The notes beneath the pieces were generated by a model that was not told where the DNA came from, ran no database searches, and worked only from the letters and a program-made list of their open reading frames with translations. 64,000 bases of DNA, from contig NC_060214.1 in the NCBI RefSeq assembly GCF_021130785.1, positions 103,222,001-103,286,000 of the forward strand, in the 5' to 3' direction. Source of the stretch: Homalodisca vitripennis (Eukaryota; Arthropoda; Insecta; Hemiptera; Cicadellidae). The position numbers and the translations under genes are program-made. Shown here piece after piece: positions 10,165 through 21,054 of this stretch; the first letter of the stretch is position 1; the number at the start of each line of letters is the position of its first letter.

Positions 10165-12901
10165 ATGGATGTCGATGTTGATGATGTCTTCTTGCTTATC
10201 ACGCTTTTATAATTTTAACTGGAGGATATTTACTGCTAAAAATGAAAAGGAAACCTAGAAGAAGGAGATGGTGGGCGGTATCCGTAAATCGTTAATAGAA
10301 GCCAGTAAGTACCTTGTAATAATAACTGAATTTTGTTTGTTATCCCTGGGAATGTTGGGGACACTTCTCATTATATATAAGTAATTGCACTAAGATTAAG
10401 CTATAATATATTGTAGAACAGCTTACCCAATGTTTTGTATATTTAGTTAGGTATACAGTTTTCAGCTAATACGTTTTAAATAAAAAAATACCCCCGTCGC
10501 AACTTACGTACTAAGCATATTTAATATTTTCGATGACACACACACATACACACACATGTATTTATACATGGTTTTATATATATATATATATACACCATGT
10601 TATGATAACTTTATATATATATATATATAAGTTATCATGATCTTGGGCTTAAGTCTTACCATGCCACCTACAGTAATAATTAACACTTTATTGCATGTTT
10701 CTGATTTTCAGGTACAGCGGTACAAACTTATTAGCAGATTTGTTAAAAGAGCCTTCTGGACAGTTCCAAAAACTTCTGTAGAATGTCTAATGAAGATTTT
10801 AGTTCACTACTAGCAAAAGTAACACCTTTGATTGCTAAGAAAGATACAAAGTGGAGGAAAGCAATACCACCGAAATGAACGTTTAGCCATAACCTTACGA
10901 TTCCTAGCAACAGGAGATAGTTTTAAAAGCCTGCATTACTTGTTTAAAGTATCACCCCAAATAATATCAGAGAGATAATTCCAGAAGTATGAGCTCAATA
11001 ATTGAAGTACTGAAGGATGTTATTAAGGTAAGCATAATAAAATTTTCAAAACTCATTTTATTCGTCACGTTGTACAAGAACATTTACATCATTTACGTTA
11101 TTATTGTTATTAGGTTTAGCATTTAAACAATAAGTATATATTATTTAGTAACATATTAAGTAACCAATTATTTAAATTTGGAAAAGTAGTTTTCAAGTCC
11201 AACATTTGGAGGATGTTCACTATTTTCAGCATCAGAACATACTACAACAGTTCCAGAGAGAGCATGTAATTCGTTGGAATCACTTGGAACTGTGTACAAT
11301 GTTAAAGTTTCATCAGGACATGGGATGAATTTACAGAAGCTGACGAGGAAGGTGATGGTTTGCATGAAGTAGGTGTTGCCCGATGTTGCAGGTCCTTTCA
11401 CCATTCTCATTTCAAAAAGAACGTTGTCAATCCGGTGCATACATATTTCCCTTGTAGACTCGTCCATCGATTTTTAATTTTGCCGCAACTAATTCGCCGT
11501 ATATGTACATAAGTGTTTTTCTTTTTTTGGTTGAAGTGATTGTAAAGTAGTAAAACGCAGCATCCATCTTCTTTTTTATCTCAATTTCTTCAGCTGTTCT
11601 GGACTTTTTTCGTGGTGGAGGTTTTAAAGGAAGATGAGGCATAGTTAGGCGAAGTTGTGGGAACAAGCAGGTAGAAACAATAGCTGAAAAGAAACATTAC
11701 AATATAATGGAATAAAAATATATATGCAAAGCACAATTTTGTATGTCATGTTGTAAAGTTACAAAAAATAATTTAAAGACAAATTCATTAAGTATCTTAA
11801 TATAACTCCAGTACTACAACGGTGCAAATTATGGGACTCCCACACGAATTACGGTGATGGATAGTCAATAGAAAAAAACACATTACCTTCGTTTCTTTGT
11901 TCAGGCTCTTCCCTGCTGGCAGATGGTACATTATCTGATAAATTTGGCAAATCTATGTTCCTTTCGGCTTGGAATTGCTCTTCATTTGGAGGTGGAGCCA
12001 ACCTGAAATCACAAATGTAGTAACTTTGTATAATGTAAAAGTATTACAATGACACTAATTTTAAATAACATTTTCAGCTTCCTGCTACTGCGACTGAGTG
12101 GAGAATAATTAGTCGGCATTTCGAGGAACTGTGGAATTTCCCACACTGCATTGGTACTATTTGATGGGAAAACACGTAACAATTCAGTCACCAATCAACA
12201 GTGGATCCGAATTCTTCAATTATAAGAAATACTTCAGTATTGTACTCATGGCGCTGGTTGACGCTGAGTATTGTTTTATGTTCGCTGATTGTGGCTGTCA
12301 AGGAAGACTGAGTGATGGTGCAGTTTTTTTTAAAAACACTGTACTCTACAAACAAAATAAAAGTAAGAGTTTGAATTTACCTAACGATGAGCCGCTACCA
12401 GGGAGACAAAAACTGATGCCGTATGTATTTCTTGGTGATGATGGCAATTTGCTTTAAGTAAAGCGACTCATGAAGCCATTTCCAAGGTAGCCATGAACAA
12501 GGTAGCAAACCCCGCATTTTTAATTACCGTCTATCACGGAGCCCGAAGAATAGTAGAGGAATACGTTCGGAATAATGGCTAGTGTTTTCCGTGTACTAAG
12601 GAAGCCAATGCTTACTACAACCTGACAAAGTGGCACTAGTTACTATGACCTGTGTTTATTCTGCATAATTTTTTAAGAAGAAGCAGGACATCACGATCGA
12701 TGTACACTCCAGCGGGAACCTTTGATTCTGAAGATAATGGTTATGGTTACAGGAGGGTCGTGGAGGGAAGATACCGCTGATATGACATCTATGTTACCTC
12801 TACAGAAAGTGCCTAGGAAGCCAGGTACCGCAGCAAAGGAATACAGAGAAGAGTTTGCTGAATACTTTATGAACAATGGAAAAATCCCCCTGGCAAAATG
12901 A
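10165..12901 (+). pseudogene. PIF/Harbinger transposase (HARBI1-like), split and frameshifted
   Basis: Three exon-like pieces can be followed. Exon 1 (about 10165-10304, donor GTAAGT) starts MDVDVDDVFLLI and encodes RKPRRRRWWAVSVNR, close to the RRRRWWVRP start typical of Harbinger transposases, but it contains stops or frameshifts. Exon 2 (10712-11027) encodes [20 protein letters not shown] and, after a further frameshift, [16 protein letters not shown]. Exon 3 (from 12078) encodes TEWRIISRHFEELWNFPHC, then IDGKHVTIQSP with the first catalytic Asp, then FADCGCQGRLSDGAVF with the second (DCGxxGRxSD). ARRIVE and the C-terminal helix follow in broken frames, ending at a stop near 12901. Inactive as it stands. 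Confidence 0.88.
10570..10638. repeat. two adjacent (TA)n-centred hairpins
   Basis: CATGGTTTTA-(TA)n-CACCATG is followed at once by ATGATAACTTTA-(TA)n-TAAGTTATCAT. Each (TA) core is bordered by inverted arms of 7-12 nt. They lie in the first intron of the transposase. Confidence 0.6.
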
Positions 12902-13309
12902 CTACAGTTAAATACATGTGTACCTGTACCATTGATTTTAATAAATAAATATAAATATTTTACCTCTGAACTAAGTGTCTCTCTTGGCAGGTTCTTATCT
13001 TTGAGAAATCTTTCCATGATTTCATAAGCAAACCAATTTGGTTTGTATATATCATCAGATCCGGCTCCACTTTTACAGCTTTCCTTAACCTTTTTCAAAC
13101 ACGTTCTAAATGAAGCCATCAGAGAGTCTTTTTTCTTTTTCAATTCGGTGACAGAAAAACTTGTTACCATCTTGCTTTCGATTCTTTTCCATGCATCGTA
13201 TATTTCTATTTCTATTTTTGTGATTGGGATGAGGAAGGGTTCCAAATAAAACTGGTTCATTCTCATAGTATTGTAAGAAATCCAACACCAACTCATTAGG
13301 CCACTCCAT
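11387..13309 (-). pseudogene. MADF-domain (Myb/SANT-like) protein of the Harbinger element
   Basis: Three exons run antisense to the transposase: 13309-12964 (donor GTAAAA), 12002-11887 (donor GTAATG) and 11683 to about 11387. Exon 1 begins MEWPNELVLDFLQYYENEPV. After a one-base frameshift it continues YDAWKRIESKM, then ELKKKKDSLMASFRTCLKKV and SGSG-like SGAGSDDIYKPNWFAYE, the pattern of MADF DNA-binding domains. Exon 2 is acidic and Gln/Pro-rich; exon 3 carries a basic PRKKSRTAEEIEIKKKMD stretch and a further frameshift, then a short C-terminal motif region reminiscent of BESS-type ends. In this superfamily the second protein helps import the transposase and bind the ends. Confidence 0.75.
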
Positions 13310-14074
13310 ACCTTAAAATAAGAATAAAATTATTGTTTATGTTATTTTTCTTAAGTTCATAAAATGTTAATGAGTTAATGGGGAAACCCGGTCAATAACT
13401 GTATAGGACATGAAAACCCTTAAAATTGTAACTTTAATCATGACAAAATATTAAATATTTAATATTTGTAGGAATTTTTAAAACATTTAAAGAATTCAGT
13501 TTATAATTCAGTAGCCTGGTCATTCACTAGTTTTCAGCCAAATAAGAACTACTTAACCTCAATTTAAGAAAATAAAATTCGTCTTACCCAATAGTCAATG
13601 AGGCTCTGATGACAAAATTGGAAACCGTGAAACAGTTTCTTATCTCCAACCACAAAGCGAATGTGTGGATGAAGCAAAGTTTGCCTTTTCCCAAATATTC
13701 GTCCACTTTGATGTGTGCAAAAGACCGACCACTGAACGGGAAACAACGAGCACTAATGTTTGCTGCTTGCCGAATAGACAAACAGACATCCACCACTGCT
13801 CGCGATTCGGCGAGTCGCTGCTCGGTGCTTGACGAATTGACGCATGTCTGGCGCCGCCTTTAAGAGTAAGCGATTGACCTTGAGTTGGTTTTCTTCTCTA
13901 GTAGCCGGACTCTACAGTACAGCTGTGTACAATACAGCTACATATAAACTCCGGTTCGCTAAATGGTTCAACCACTGTAATTTCACTCACAACAGACCAC
14001 AACCACAACCGTACTAAACGGACGGACGTTCAACGTTAACGGTTTAATATTTGAAGTTAGAATGGTGTGTGCCA

Positions 14075-14160
14075 ACTGTCCGAGACAAGATTTCTCTTTC
14101 TTTCTGTTTTTACTTACCTTGAGAACTGCCTGAGACAAGATTTCTTTTTCTTTCTGGTTT
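14075..14160. repeat. short direct duplication
   Basis: The block GAGACAAGATTTCT plus TTTCTTTCTG occurs twice, about 53 bp apart, with minor differences. Confidence 0.6.
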
Positions 14161-16228
14161 TTTATCTTGATATTTATATGGATTCATTCTTTATGTTCAG
14201 TATTTCCTTATGCATTTCTACTGAACGATTTAACATTTTAGATACATTTTAATAGCTGCAAAATTGGAGATGATAGTCTTATGAGGAACTAGGGACCTAA
14301 ACGGAGAGTTTAATCGGTGCCCTTCAAAATTCGTACCTACTCGATGTAAATCAAAGCAATTTTATCTTATTTATTATTTTAATATTGGAATTTGGAATAC
14401 ACCTCCAACCATTTCGGTGACAACCATTTCTCCTCACCTTTTGTGAAGATCCAACTTTATAAATAAGCTAAATATTTACACACCATAAATATTTAATGCA
14501 TTTTTCTTAAATGCATATGTTTATCAAATATTTCATAAACTTAACCCATAACGTGATTTTTATTTCTTTATAAAATTATACGACATTATTTGGTTATGCT
14601 AAAGTAGTTTTATATTTTAGTAAGTTTTATAATTATTTTTATAAAGTAAGTTTTATTATTAGGCCTATGTACTATAAAGTGTAAGTAACCATACCGGTAA
14701 TCCTTTAACCTTTTTTGTGCTGGAGCATAATAAAAAAGTTCATCAAAGAAATGCCAGAGATTTTCCTCAAGGTATTGCTAATAAATGCCAAACCTATTTC
14801 AGCGAATTTGTACCATTTTACTAAAACATCCATACAATCAAAACTATTTTACATAGGCTCTTAGTTTTTGTAATTTTCTTTACAGAAAAATTGTGTCTTT
14901 ACAGAAAAACGCATAAAACATCCATATAATGCTAATGTATTACATAGTAAAACACAAATGGGACTTACCACAACGTTTTTGAACGTTGTTTCTAGTTTCG
15001 TATGCAAAACGGCATTTACAAAAATCCTCAACACAACTAATACTACTATGTACAACTAAAATTGCACACCATGAGATTCCAATATAAAACAGCATACTAA
15101 TAATAATAAAATAAAAAATTAAACTAAATACAAACATAAAAAGTTTTGATTCATATTTTAAAAACCGTCAAAATTATGGTTTTAGAAAGCTATACCTTCA
15201 CCTTGTTGTGTTGCCTTACACACAATTTTAAACGAAACTAATTAAACTAAATTATATTTAATCTTCAAAATAGCTATAATTTTTTATTTGGTTCATTCTT
15301 ATTGTATTCCAACAAACTTGTAATACCTACGCAAAAAATTATCGCGGTAGAATTTATAACGGGAATGTCCTTATAAACGAACGTTTGGATTCTTCTGTAG
15401 TTTTCGAAACGTACGGACGTTGGCACTAAAAGGGTTTATCAAAATTTCAAATTTAGTCTGTTTATAACTATTATATTCTTTTCTTTGGAATATGGTTTGT
15501 GACGTTTCAAATTTTATCTAATCGGCTACACCGAATTTAAAAAATGATTGATTATCATAAAAGTGGTTTTGGAATAATAATGTTGTTCTTGCTTAAGGCA
15601 CGTAATTTTGTAAAAATTATTGCTGTTGTACTTATTATTGTAAAAAGCCTTAAGTTAAGCAGTCAATGCAAAACAATAGAATAGCGATAGAAAGTAGAAA
15701 CAGTTTGGATTTATTGAAATGTTAGATTATGTCTTCTGCTCTGCTGCCACTGTCTCTGAGTCACAAGGCCAAGGTCGGGACACACCACACCCGACACGTG
15801 AGTCGGCCATGTGTTGGTGCGGGCTCCAGGCTTCAGCAAAACATGTCCGTATGCTGCCCGAAAACAAAAATCTAACCGTTTATTTATAAAAGAGCATATT
15901 TCTTTCGGATGTTACAGTGATATAAACTTTAAAAAATCATAAAACTAAAAATTAGTCATATTTTAAGTATTTTCATAATAATTGGTAAAATAGTAAATAT
16001 TTGTAAGAGTATAATGTTTTTTTCGTACTTTCAAACCATATTACTGTAAATAAAATATTTTAATTTTAAGACTTTATTGTAGTGAGAAGTATATACTAAA
16101 TATATAAAATGTCATATAAATATTGTAGATCTGATCCCTACAAAATACCGGGAAACATTTTGGCAAGTAATTTCAATACATGCAAAATGAATTGAGGTTT
16201 ACGAAAAAATTATAGGCTACATATATAA

Positions 16229-16236
<8 letters not shown>

Positions 16237-16267
<31 letters not shown>
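16237..16267. repeat. (TA)n microsatellite
   Basis: About 15 uninterrupted TA dinucleotides lie in AT-rich sequence. Confidence 0.85.
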
Positions 16268-16271
<4 letters not shown>

Positions 16272-16548
16272 AAAATATACTTTATTTTAATGGTGTTGTT
16301 CTAAAATCACTAAGTAACAACATATTTTATAGTTTTCTAATTAGTCAAAACCATTAAAAATGCCATCTAGTATATTGTATAGTAATTTTAGTACAGTATG
16401 AAAACTGTAGTTTACTATAAAAAGACTTCCTCACTTATTCAATAAGTTTCTCTACATCCACGATAGATGACGCTCTTAGACCGCAGTGTGCCCGTCAAAT
16501 TCAAACTTAAACTAACGGTGGCGTTGCAGGCACGGCGCGGACATGTTG

Positions 16549-17207
16549 GTTTGGGGACGGTTCGATTACTCCACTGGTCGTTGGCCCATGACCCTCCTGG
16601 TAGAATATTATTTGTACGGACTTTATAACGATATAGAGGTTTGATCACCCCACTGGCTCGTTGACCCACGACCCTAATTGTTTTATTTATTTATTTTGTA
16701 CAACTAGGGTAATTGGCCCAACAAACCTTATATATTCAATTTACTGGTAATATGTTCGTTGGGCCAACGATCAGTGGTGTAATTGGACCATGAATTAACA
16801 TCAAGCATCAATAATTTAAATGGGTCGTTGGGCCAACGTACCTAAACTAAATAAATCATACAATGTTTATAAAAGGGCCGACCTACACAGCGGCATTAAC
16901 TGATTTAAGCGGGCAGAGGGTCGATTAGTCCACTAGTTCAGTCGCCGTCTCCTTTCTCGGCTCGCTTGCAAGAAAGACAATCTTTTACTTTTTTAGCATT
17001 CCAATTAATACCTTATTTAGTGCGATTCTCTGAATACTAATGTGTGCAAAAATATTTAATAACTGATAAAAAAGGTGGACGGTTCGATTACTCTACTAAT
17101 CGTTGCCCAACGAACCTTCTGGAAGAAATATAATTTGTACAGAGGGTCGTTGGCTACACTAATGTTTGAGTCGTTGGGCCAACTATCGGTGGAGTCATCG
17201 AACCAGA
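16549..17207. repeat. degenerate repeat field with TCGTTGGGCCAACG motif
   Basis: The block GGTTCGATTACTC(C/T)ACT followed by TCGTTG-CCCA-CGA-CC, CTTCTGG-AGAA and ATTTGTAC occurs at about 16559 and again at about 17078. Between them the core TCGTTGGGCCAACG (itself near-palindromic) recurs at about 16754 and 16824 in partial form, with inverted versions such as GGTAATTGGCCCAAC. No coding capacity was recognised. It looks like an ancient tandem or nested repeat, or a decayed element whose ends are these blocks. Confidence 0.55.
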
Positions 17208-17544
17208 TCCTCATGGATTTGCAGGTTCAATACCGCGCTGCAATTCTTTCAACACTCAGCTAATTCACGTGTTGGGCGCGGTGCAGGTATGTGTGACTCG
17301 ACCATTGTCTTTTGAACGCAACATCATTCTAAATCGGTGCCAAGTCATGGGTACCGTTGTGTCCATCATTCATAAACTAGAGTATGTAGAATAAACGTAA
17401 GTACCATATGTCGTTGTGTTCTTAACATTCGGAAATAGAGTATTATTTTTGATTGTTTCTATTGTCATATTATCTAAATAAGAAACTTGTTCTGCGTTGC
17501 TAGTTAGAAAGCTATACTTCACGGTTTTAGTTCATTACATTAGG
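17208..17544. other. anonymous sequence
   Basis: I see no gene, RNA or repeat structure that I can support. Confidence 0.4.
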
Positions 17545-17552
17545 CGGATTAA

Positions 17553-18266
17553 GGTCAGATTCCGTTATATGCCCCCAACGCTTAAACCTTTTTCAGTGAA
17601 CTTAGAACGTTATAAAACGATGTAGTTGAGTAACAGAACTAACACTCCATCAATCAACAAGCATTTCCAGGTATTGCGATCGGTATTGTTGTCGCTGTTA
17701 TCTTATCTTTCTCGAGAAGCCCAATTAAGGCAGGCCGCGCGGCATCACAAGATTATTTAAGTTTTTTGGATGGTACATAGTTGCCTTTCCATTACAATTC
17801 AATTTATATTTTTGATCAGCTCCTCTGGAATTTGATATTTTACTGATAGGTACTATCTCGAGGGATGTTTTTTCGTTGACATCAAAGGTCAAAGGTTGAC
17901 CGAAGGTGATGCCGAAGCCCGCGCTGATGGCCGGAGGCACTCGTATTTTGGGTGGCGGAGTGTGATCAAGAAGAAAAACAAGTTTTGTGTGTTTTTTTTC
18001 AATAAAGAGTTTATTTTTTGTTTGGTAATGTTTGTTTTTGTTGAATTTTTTGTGTTTGGAGAAATGTAGGGGTGTGGTCGATGTAATACGTAAGTACACT
18101 TTTCTTCTTAGCTAGTAACCAATTGAAATTCATTATAATCATCCGTAAATGAAAAATTAGCGTTGGGGGCATAATGTTAGTTCTGTTATTCAACTACATT
18201 GTTTTATAACTTTCTAAGTTCGTTGAAAAAAGTTTAAGCCTTGGGGGCATATAACGGAATCTGACC
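17553..18266. mobile_element. TIR element family B, copy 1 (714 bp, 8-bp TSD)
   Basis: The element starts GGTCAGATTCCGTTATATGC and ends with the inverted copy. The inverted repeats extend for about 100 bp with small differences and include a second GGGGGCAT block on the right side. A perfect 8-bp target duplication CGGATTAA flanks it (17545-17552 and 18267-18274), as in hAT- or P-like superfamilies. The minus strand is open over 18099-17725 (about 124 codons), with HTPPPKIRVPPAISAGF followed by a region without recognised homology (FDVNEKTSLEIVPISK). A shorter relative is at 34163-34582. The superfamily is not settled. Confidence 0.85.
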
Positions 18267-18274
18267 CGGATTAA

Positions 18275-19018
18275 TATAGCTTTCGGTAGACTACACAGAC
18301 AGACATGCCAAAATGTTATTGTATATGTTTTTCAAAATAGACATACCTGTGTGGCTTGCATTGGATTCTTTGACGTCATTTTTACAATTTTATTAGTTTG
18401 ACCAGCACAGCAAGGACGTAGTACGCAAGAAGATACGAGGGATTCCTCAAATTTTCATTTTTTTAAATTACTTTTTTAGTATATTATTATTATTTAAATA
18501 ATACAATACTACTGAGATGTATTTCTGAAAGATCGTTATTAACAAAGACACGGGTCAAGAACTTTTTAAGGGGCAAAAATGGGGCCTTAATCTATGTTTA
18601 AAATGGGAAAATATCAGTTGTTTGGCCCCAAAACTTTTTCCTGGCTACGTTCTTGCAGCACGGAGAAGTTATTAATAACTTTTACAGTTAATCCTACAAA
18701 CTGCTTGCCAAGTCAACGACAAACTACACAAAAATCTAACCTTTTTGCTTACTTCATCCAAATTTTTTAATACATTTCATTTTGAACATTTTGAACAAAA
18801 TAAGATTTAAATCCTTAGGATGAAAATACCCATGGATAAGTTGTCTACTAAGTTATATGTACTTAGTTTTGAACATATGCCGTAATTTAATGGAAGAAAA
18901 CTTAACATTTATAGAATTTATTATATTATTTGAACTGTTTAATAAATAAAAGATTTCTATGTCGTATCTTTGTTTACTACGTAACTGAGTTCGGATCATT
19001 CTCCCAAAACTTGAACCA
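18275..19018. other. anonymous AT-rich sequence
   Basis: Nothing recognisable lies between the family B element and the hAT element. Confidence 0.4.
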
Positions 19019-19232
19019 TACCTAATCAGTAGCGTAGCCAGAAATTTCGTTCGGGGGGGGGGGTTCGAAACCGGGGGATCCGGGGGACGTTTTGTGTGTT
19101 ATTTGCCTATGAATTCACTGGTAAAAGGTAAATACCAAAAAAATGGAGCTTTATTAACTACGCCTTATAGAAAGTGGAAAGATATAATAGGCAAATTAAA
19201 CTCTCACAGCAACTCTAGTACCACAAATTTTC

Positions 19233-19538
19233 TTGTATAGCTACAGAAACTTTACGAAGTTCGATTCTGGCCGAGTAGAAGGCACCAAAGTGATGTTGGA
19301 TTTACTGGATAAGAAAGAAAAAGAACAAAACAGAGCTTCACTCAAGTGTATAATGGACACAGACACAACTATATTCTGTGGAGAAAATGAAATACCCCTT
19401 CAGGGACATTGGGCCACTGACGGCCGAAAACCCTTTAGAAAAGGAGGGCAATTTTCGAGCGTTGCTCGGGTACAGATCAAACTAACTGCCGGAAAAACTC
19501 TACTGGTTAGAAGTTACTTTGGATTGAGGTATTTATAA
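19233..19538 (+). pseudogene. hAT/ZMYM1-like transposase fragment
   Basis: The open stretch encodes NRASLKCIMDT, then TIFCGENEIPLQGH, then KGGQF. This follows the block R-x-x-L-x-x-I-I-x-T-x-x-F-C-G-R-Q-x-I-x-L-R-G-H found at the start of the catalytic region of hAT-family transposases and their ZMYM1/THAP relatives. Only this N-terminal portion is present; the frame ends where the palindrome begins, and the RNase H-like core is missing. Homology is judged by motif memory only. Confidence 0.7.
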
Positions 19539-19544
19539 ATGAGT

Positions 19545-20715
19545 TATAATGACAATTTTTTGTATCATTACACTGTAGACGAGTATATAATTATCGGAAA
19601 AAATAAAAAAAATCACTTTCGGTCGGAAATAAAATACACCTTAAAAACTCACCTTAAAAAATGATTAGAACTTCAACTACTTCAGACTTCGGTTATTGAG
19701 GTAAACGTGGTATTTTTGATTGAGTTAGGACGACGATTTTTTGTTATCATTAAACTGTACTCGAATACCTATATAATTATCGAGAAAAAAAAATCACTTC
19801 CGGTCGGTAAATACCGAAGAAAAGCTCTCTACTGATTCGTTTTGGCGATTTTGGATTTCACTGGTTGAGAGGTTGAGGTAAAAGTAGTACTTATAGTTAT
19901 GTTAGGACATTGATTTTAGGGATTAATTCAACGCCGACTAATAAATATATAATTATCGAGAAAAAAACAAAAATAATCACTTCCGATCGGAATATACTAA
20001 GGAAAATGAAATAATACCTCAGTCAGTGAAATCTAAAGTAGTCGGAACTTCTTATCAGTAGAATTTTTTCGGTGCATTATCCGGAAGTGATTTTTTCAAT
20101 TATTCTTCTATAAAATTATATAGTTATTGGTCGGCGTTCAATTGATACCTAAAATCAATGTTCTAACATAATTCTAAGTACCACTTTTATCTCAACGACT
20201 CAACCAGTGAAATTCAAAATCGTAAAAATCTGAATCAGTAAAGCTTTTCCTCGGTATTTTCCGACCGGAAGTGACTTAATTGTTTTTTTTCTCGATAATT
20301 AAAACTTATATATGTATTAATCGGCGTTGAATTAATACCTAAAATCACCGTCCTAACATAATCCTAAGTATCACTTTTACCTCAACCACTCAACCAATGA
20401 AATCCAAAATCGTCAAAACTTGAATCTGTAGAGAGCTTTTCTTCGGTATTTACCGACCGGAAGTGATTTGTTTTCTCGATAATTATATAGGTACAGTGTA
20501 CAGTTTAATGATAACAAAAATCGTCGTCCTAATTCAATCGAAAACACCATGTTTACCTCAATCACTGAAGTCCAAATTAGTTAAGTTCTAATCAGTAGAG
20601 TTTTTCAAGTATATTTTCCGACCGAAAGTGATTTTTTTCGATAATTATATACACGTTTACAGTTTAATGACAGCTAAAATCAACGTCGTAACTTAATTCT
20701 AAGCAGTCATTTTAC
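19545..20715. repeat. large imperfect palindrome, about 1.17 kb
   Basis: The two halves are inverted copies with a centre near 20130. For example GGTCGGTAAATACCGAAGAAA at about 19812 is matched in reverse complement at about 20435, and the neighbouring GAGTTAGGACGACGATT block at about 19726 by its complement near 20525. Within each arm, units of about 200 bp recur, each with CGATAATTATATA, CACTTCCGGTCGG and TTAGGACG-type blocks. The transcript or single strand could form a very long hairpin. Confidence 0.85.
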
Positions 20716-21054
20716 GTCCCCAAGACGAATTTGAACGAAGTGGTCGCTAATTTAAACTGTTCACCGTGTTACTTTTCAGGTTACTTTGCGACGTCACGTG
20801 ACCGCGCCCTATAGAAATACCGTGATTACACTACTGACTACACTATCCGAAAGGCTGAGCCCAAAAGTATCGTTTTATACTTCATGATTTAAACGAAAGG
20901 ACAATTATATTTTTAACAACGGTCACTTCTGTCAATTAAATCAATCAATTTAATGTTTGTAGACAAAAGTAATGATAACTGTCCTTTTTTTCTCCTGCTC
21001 CGTGCTTTATTTTTTAATATGTCTAAAAACTTTCGCTACGCCACTGCACCTAAT

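Larger units (their letters stand above)
10008..13858. mobile_element. PIF/Harbinger DNA transposon, 3.85 kb, decayed
   Basis: The termini are inverted copies about 38 bp long. The left end starts GGCGGCGCCAGATATGCGTC; the right end, reverse complemented, starts GGCGGCGCCAGACATGCGTC, and both continue to CAAGCACCGA. The element carries the two genes typical of this superfamily: a DDE transposase on the plus strand and a MADF-type DNA-binding protein on the minus strand, both with frameshifts. I could not identify a clean 3-bp target duplication: flanks are ATA on the left and TTT on the right. The gene content and inverted ends make the assignment firm, while the frameshifts suggest it is no longer autonomous. 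Confidence 0.9.
13859..16440. other. anonymous AT-rich sequence
   Basis: I recognise no gene here. The only structure is a direct duplication of about 58 bp at 14075-14160 (TGAGACAAGATTTCT twice) and a (TA)n run at 16237-16267. Confidence 0.5.
19027..21046. mobile_element. hAT-type element with 8-bp TSD and giant palindrome (2.02 kb)
   Basis: The left end reads CAGTAGCGTAGCCAGAAATTT; the right end, reverse complemented, reads CAGTGGCGTAGCGAAAGTTTT. CAGTGGCGTA-type ends are common in insect and vertebrate hAT elements. The flanking 8-mers TACCTAAT (19019-19026) and CACCTAAT (21047-21054) match at 7 of 8 positions. Next to the left end is a G-run (19053-19062). It carries a fragment of hAT/ZMYM-type coding sequence and then a palindrome of about 1.17 kb. 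The transposase core is absent, so the copy is non-autonomous. Confidence 0.85.

Noticed and set aside
12131..12457. A free-standing short gene
   Set aside because: It is the DDE core of the Harbinger transposase (exon 3) and is annotated within that pseudogene.
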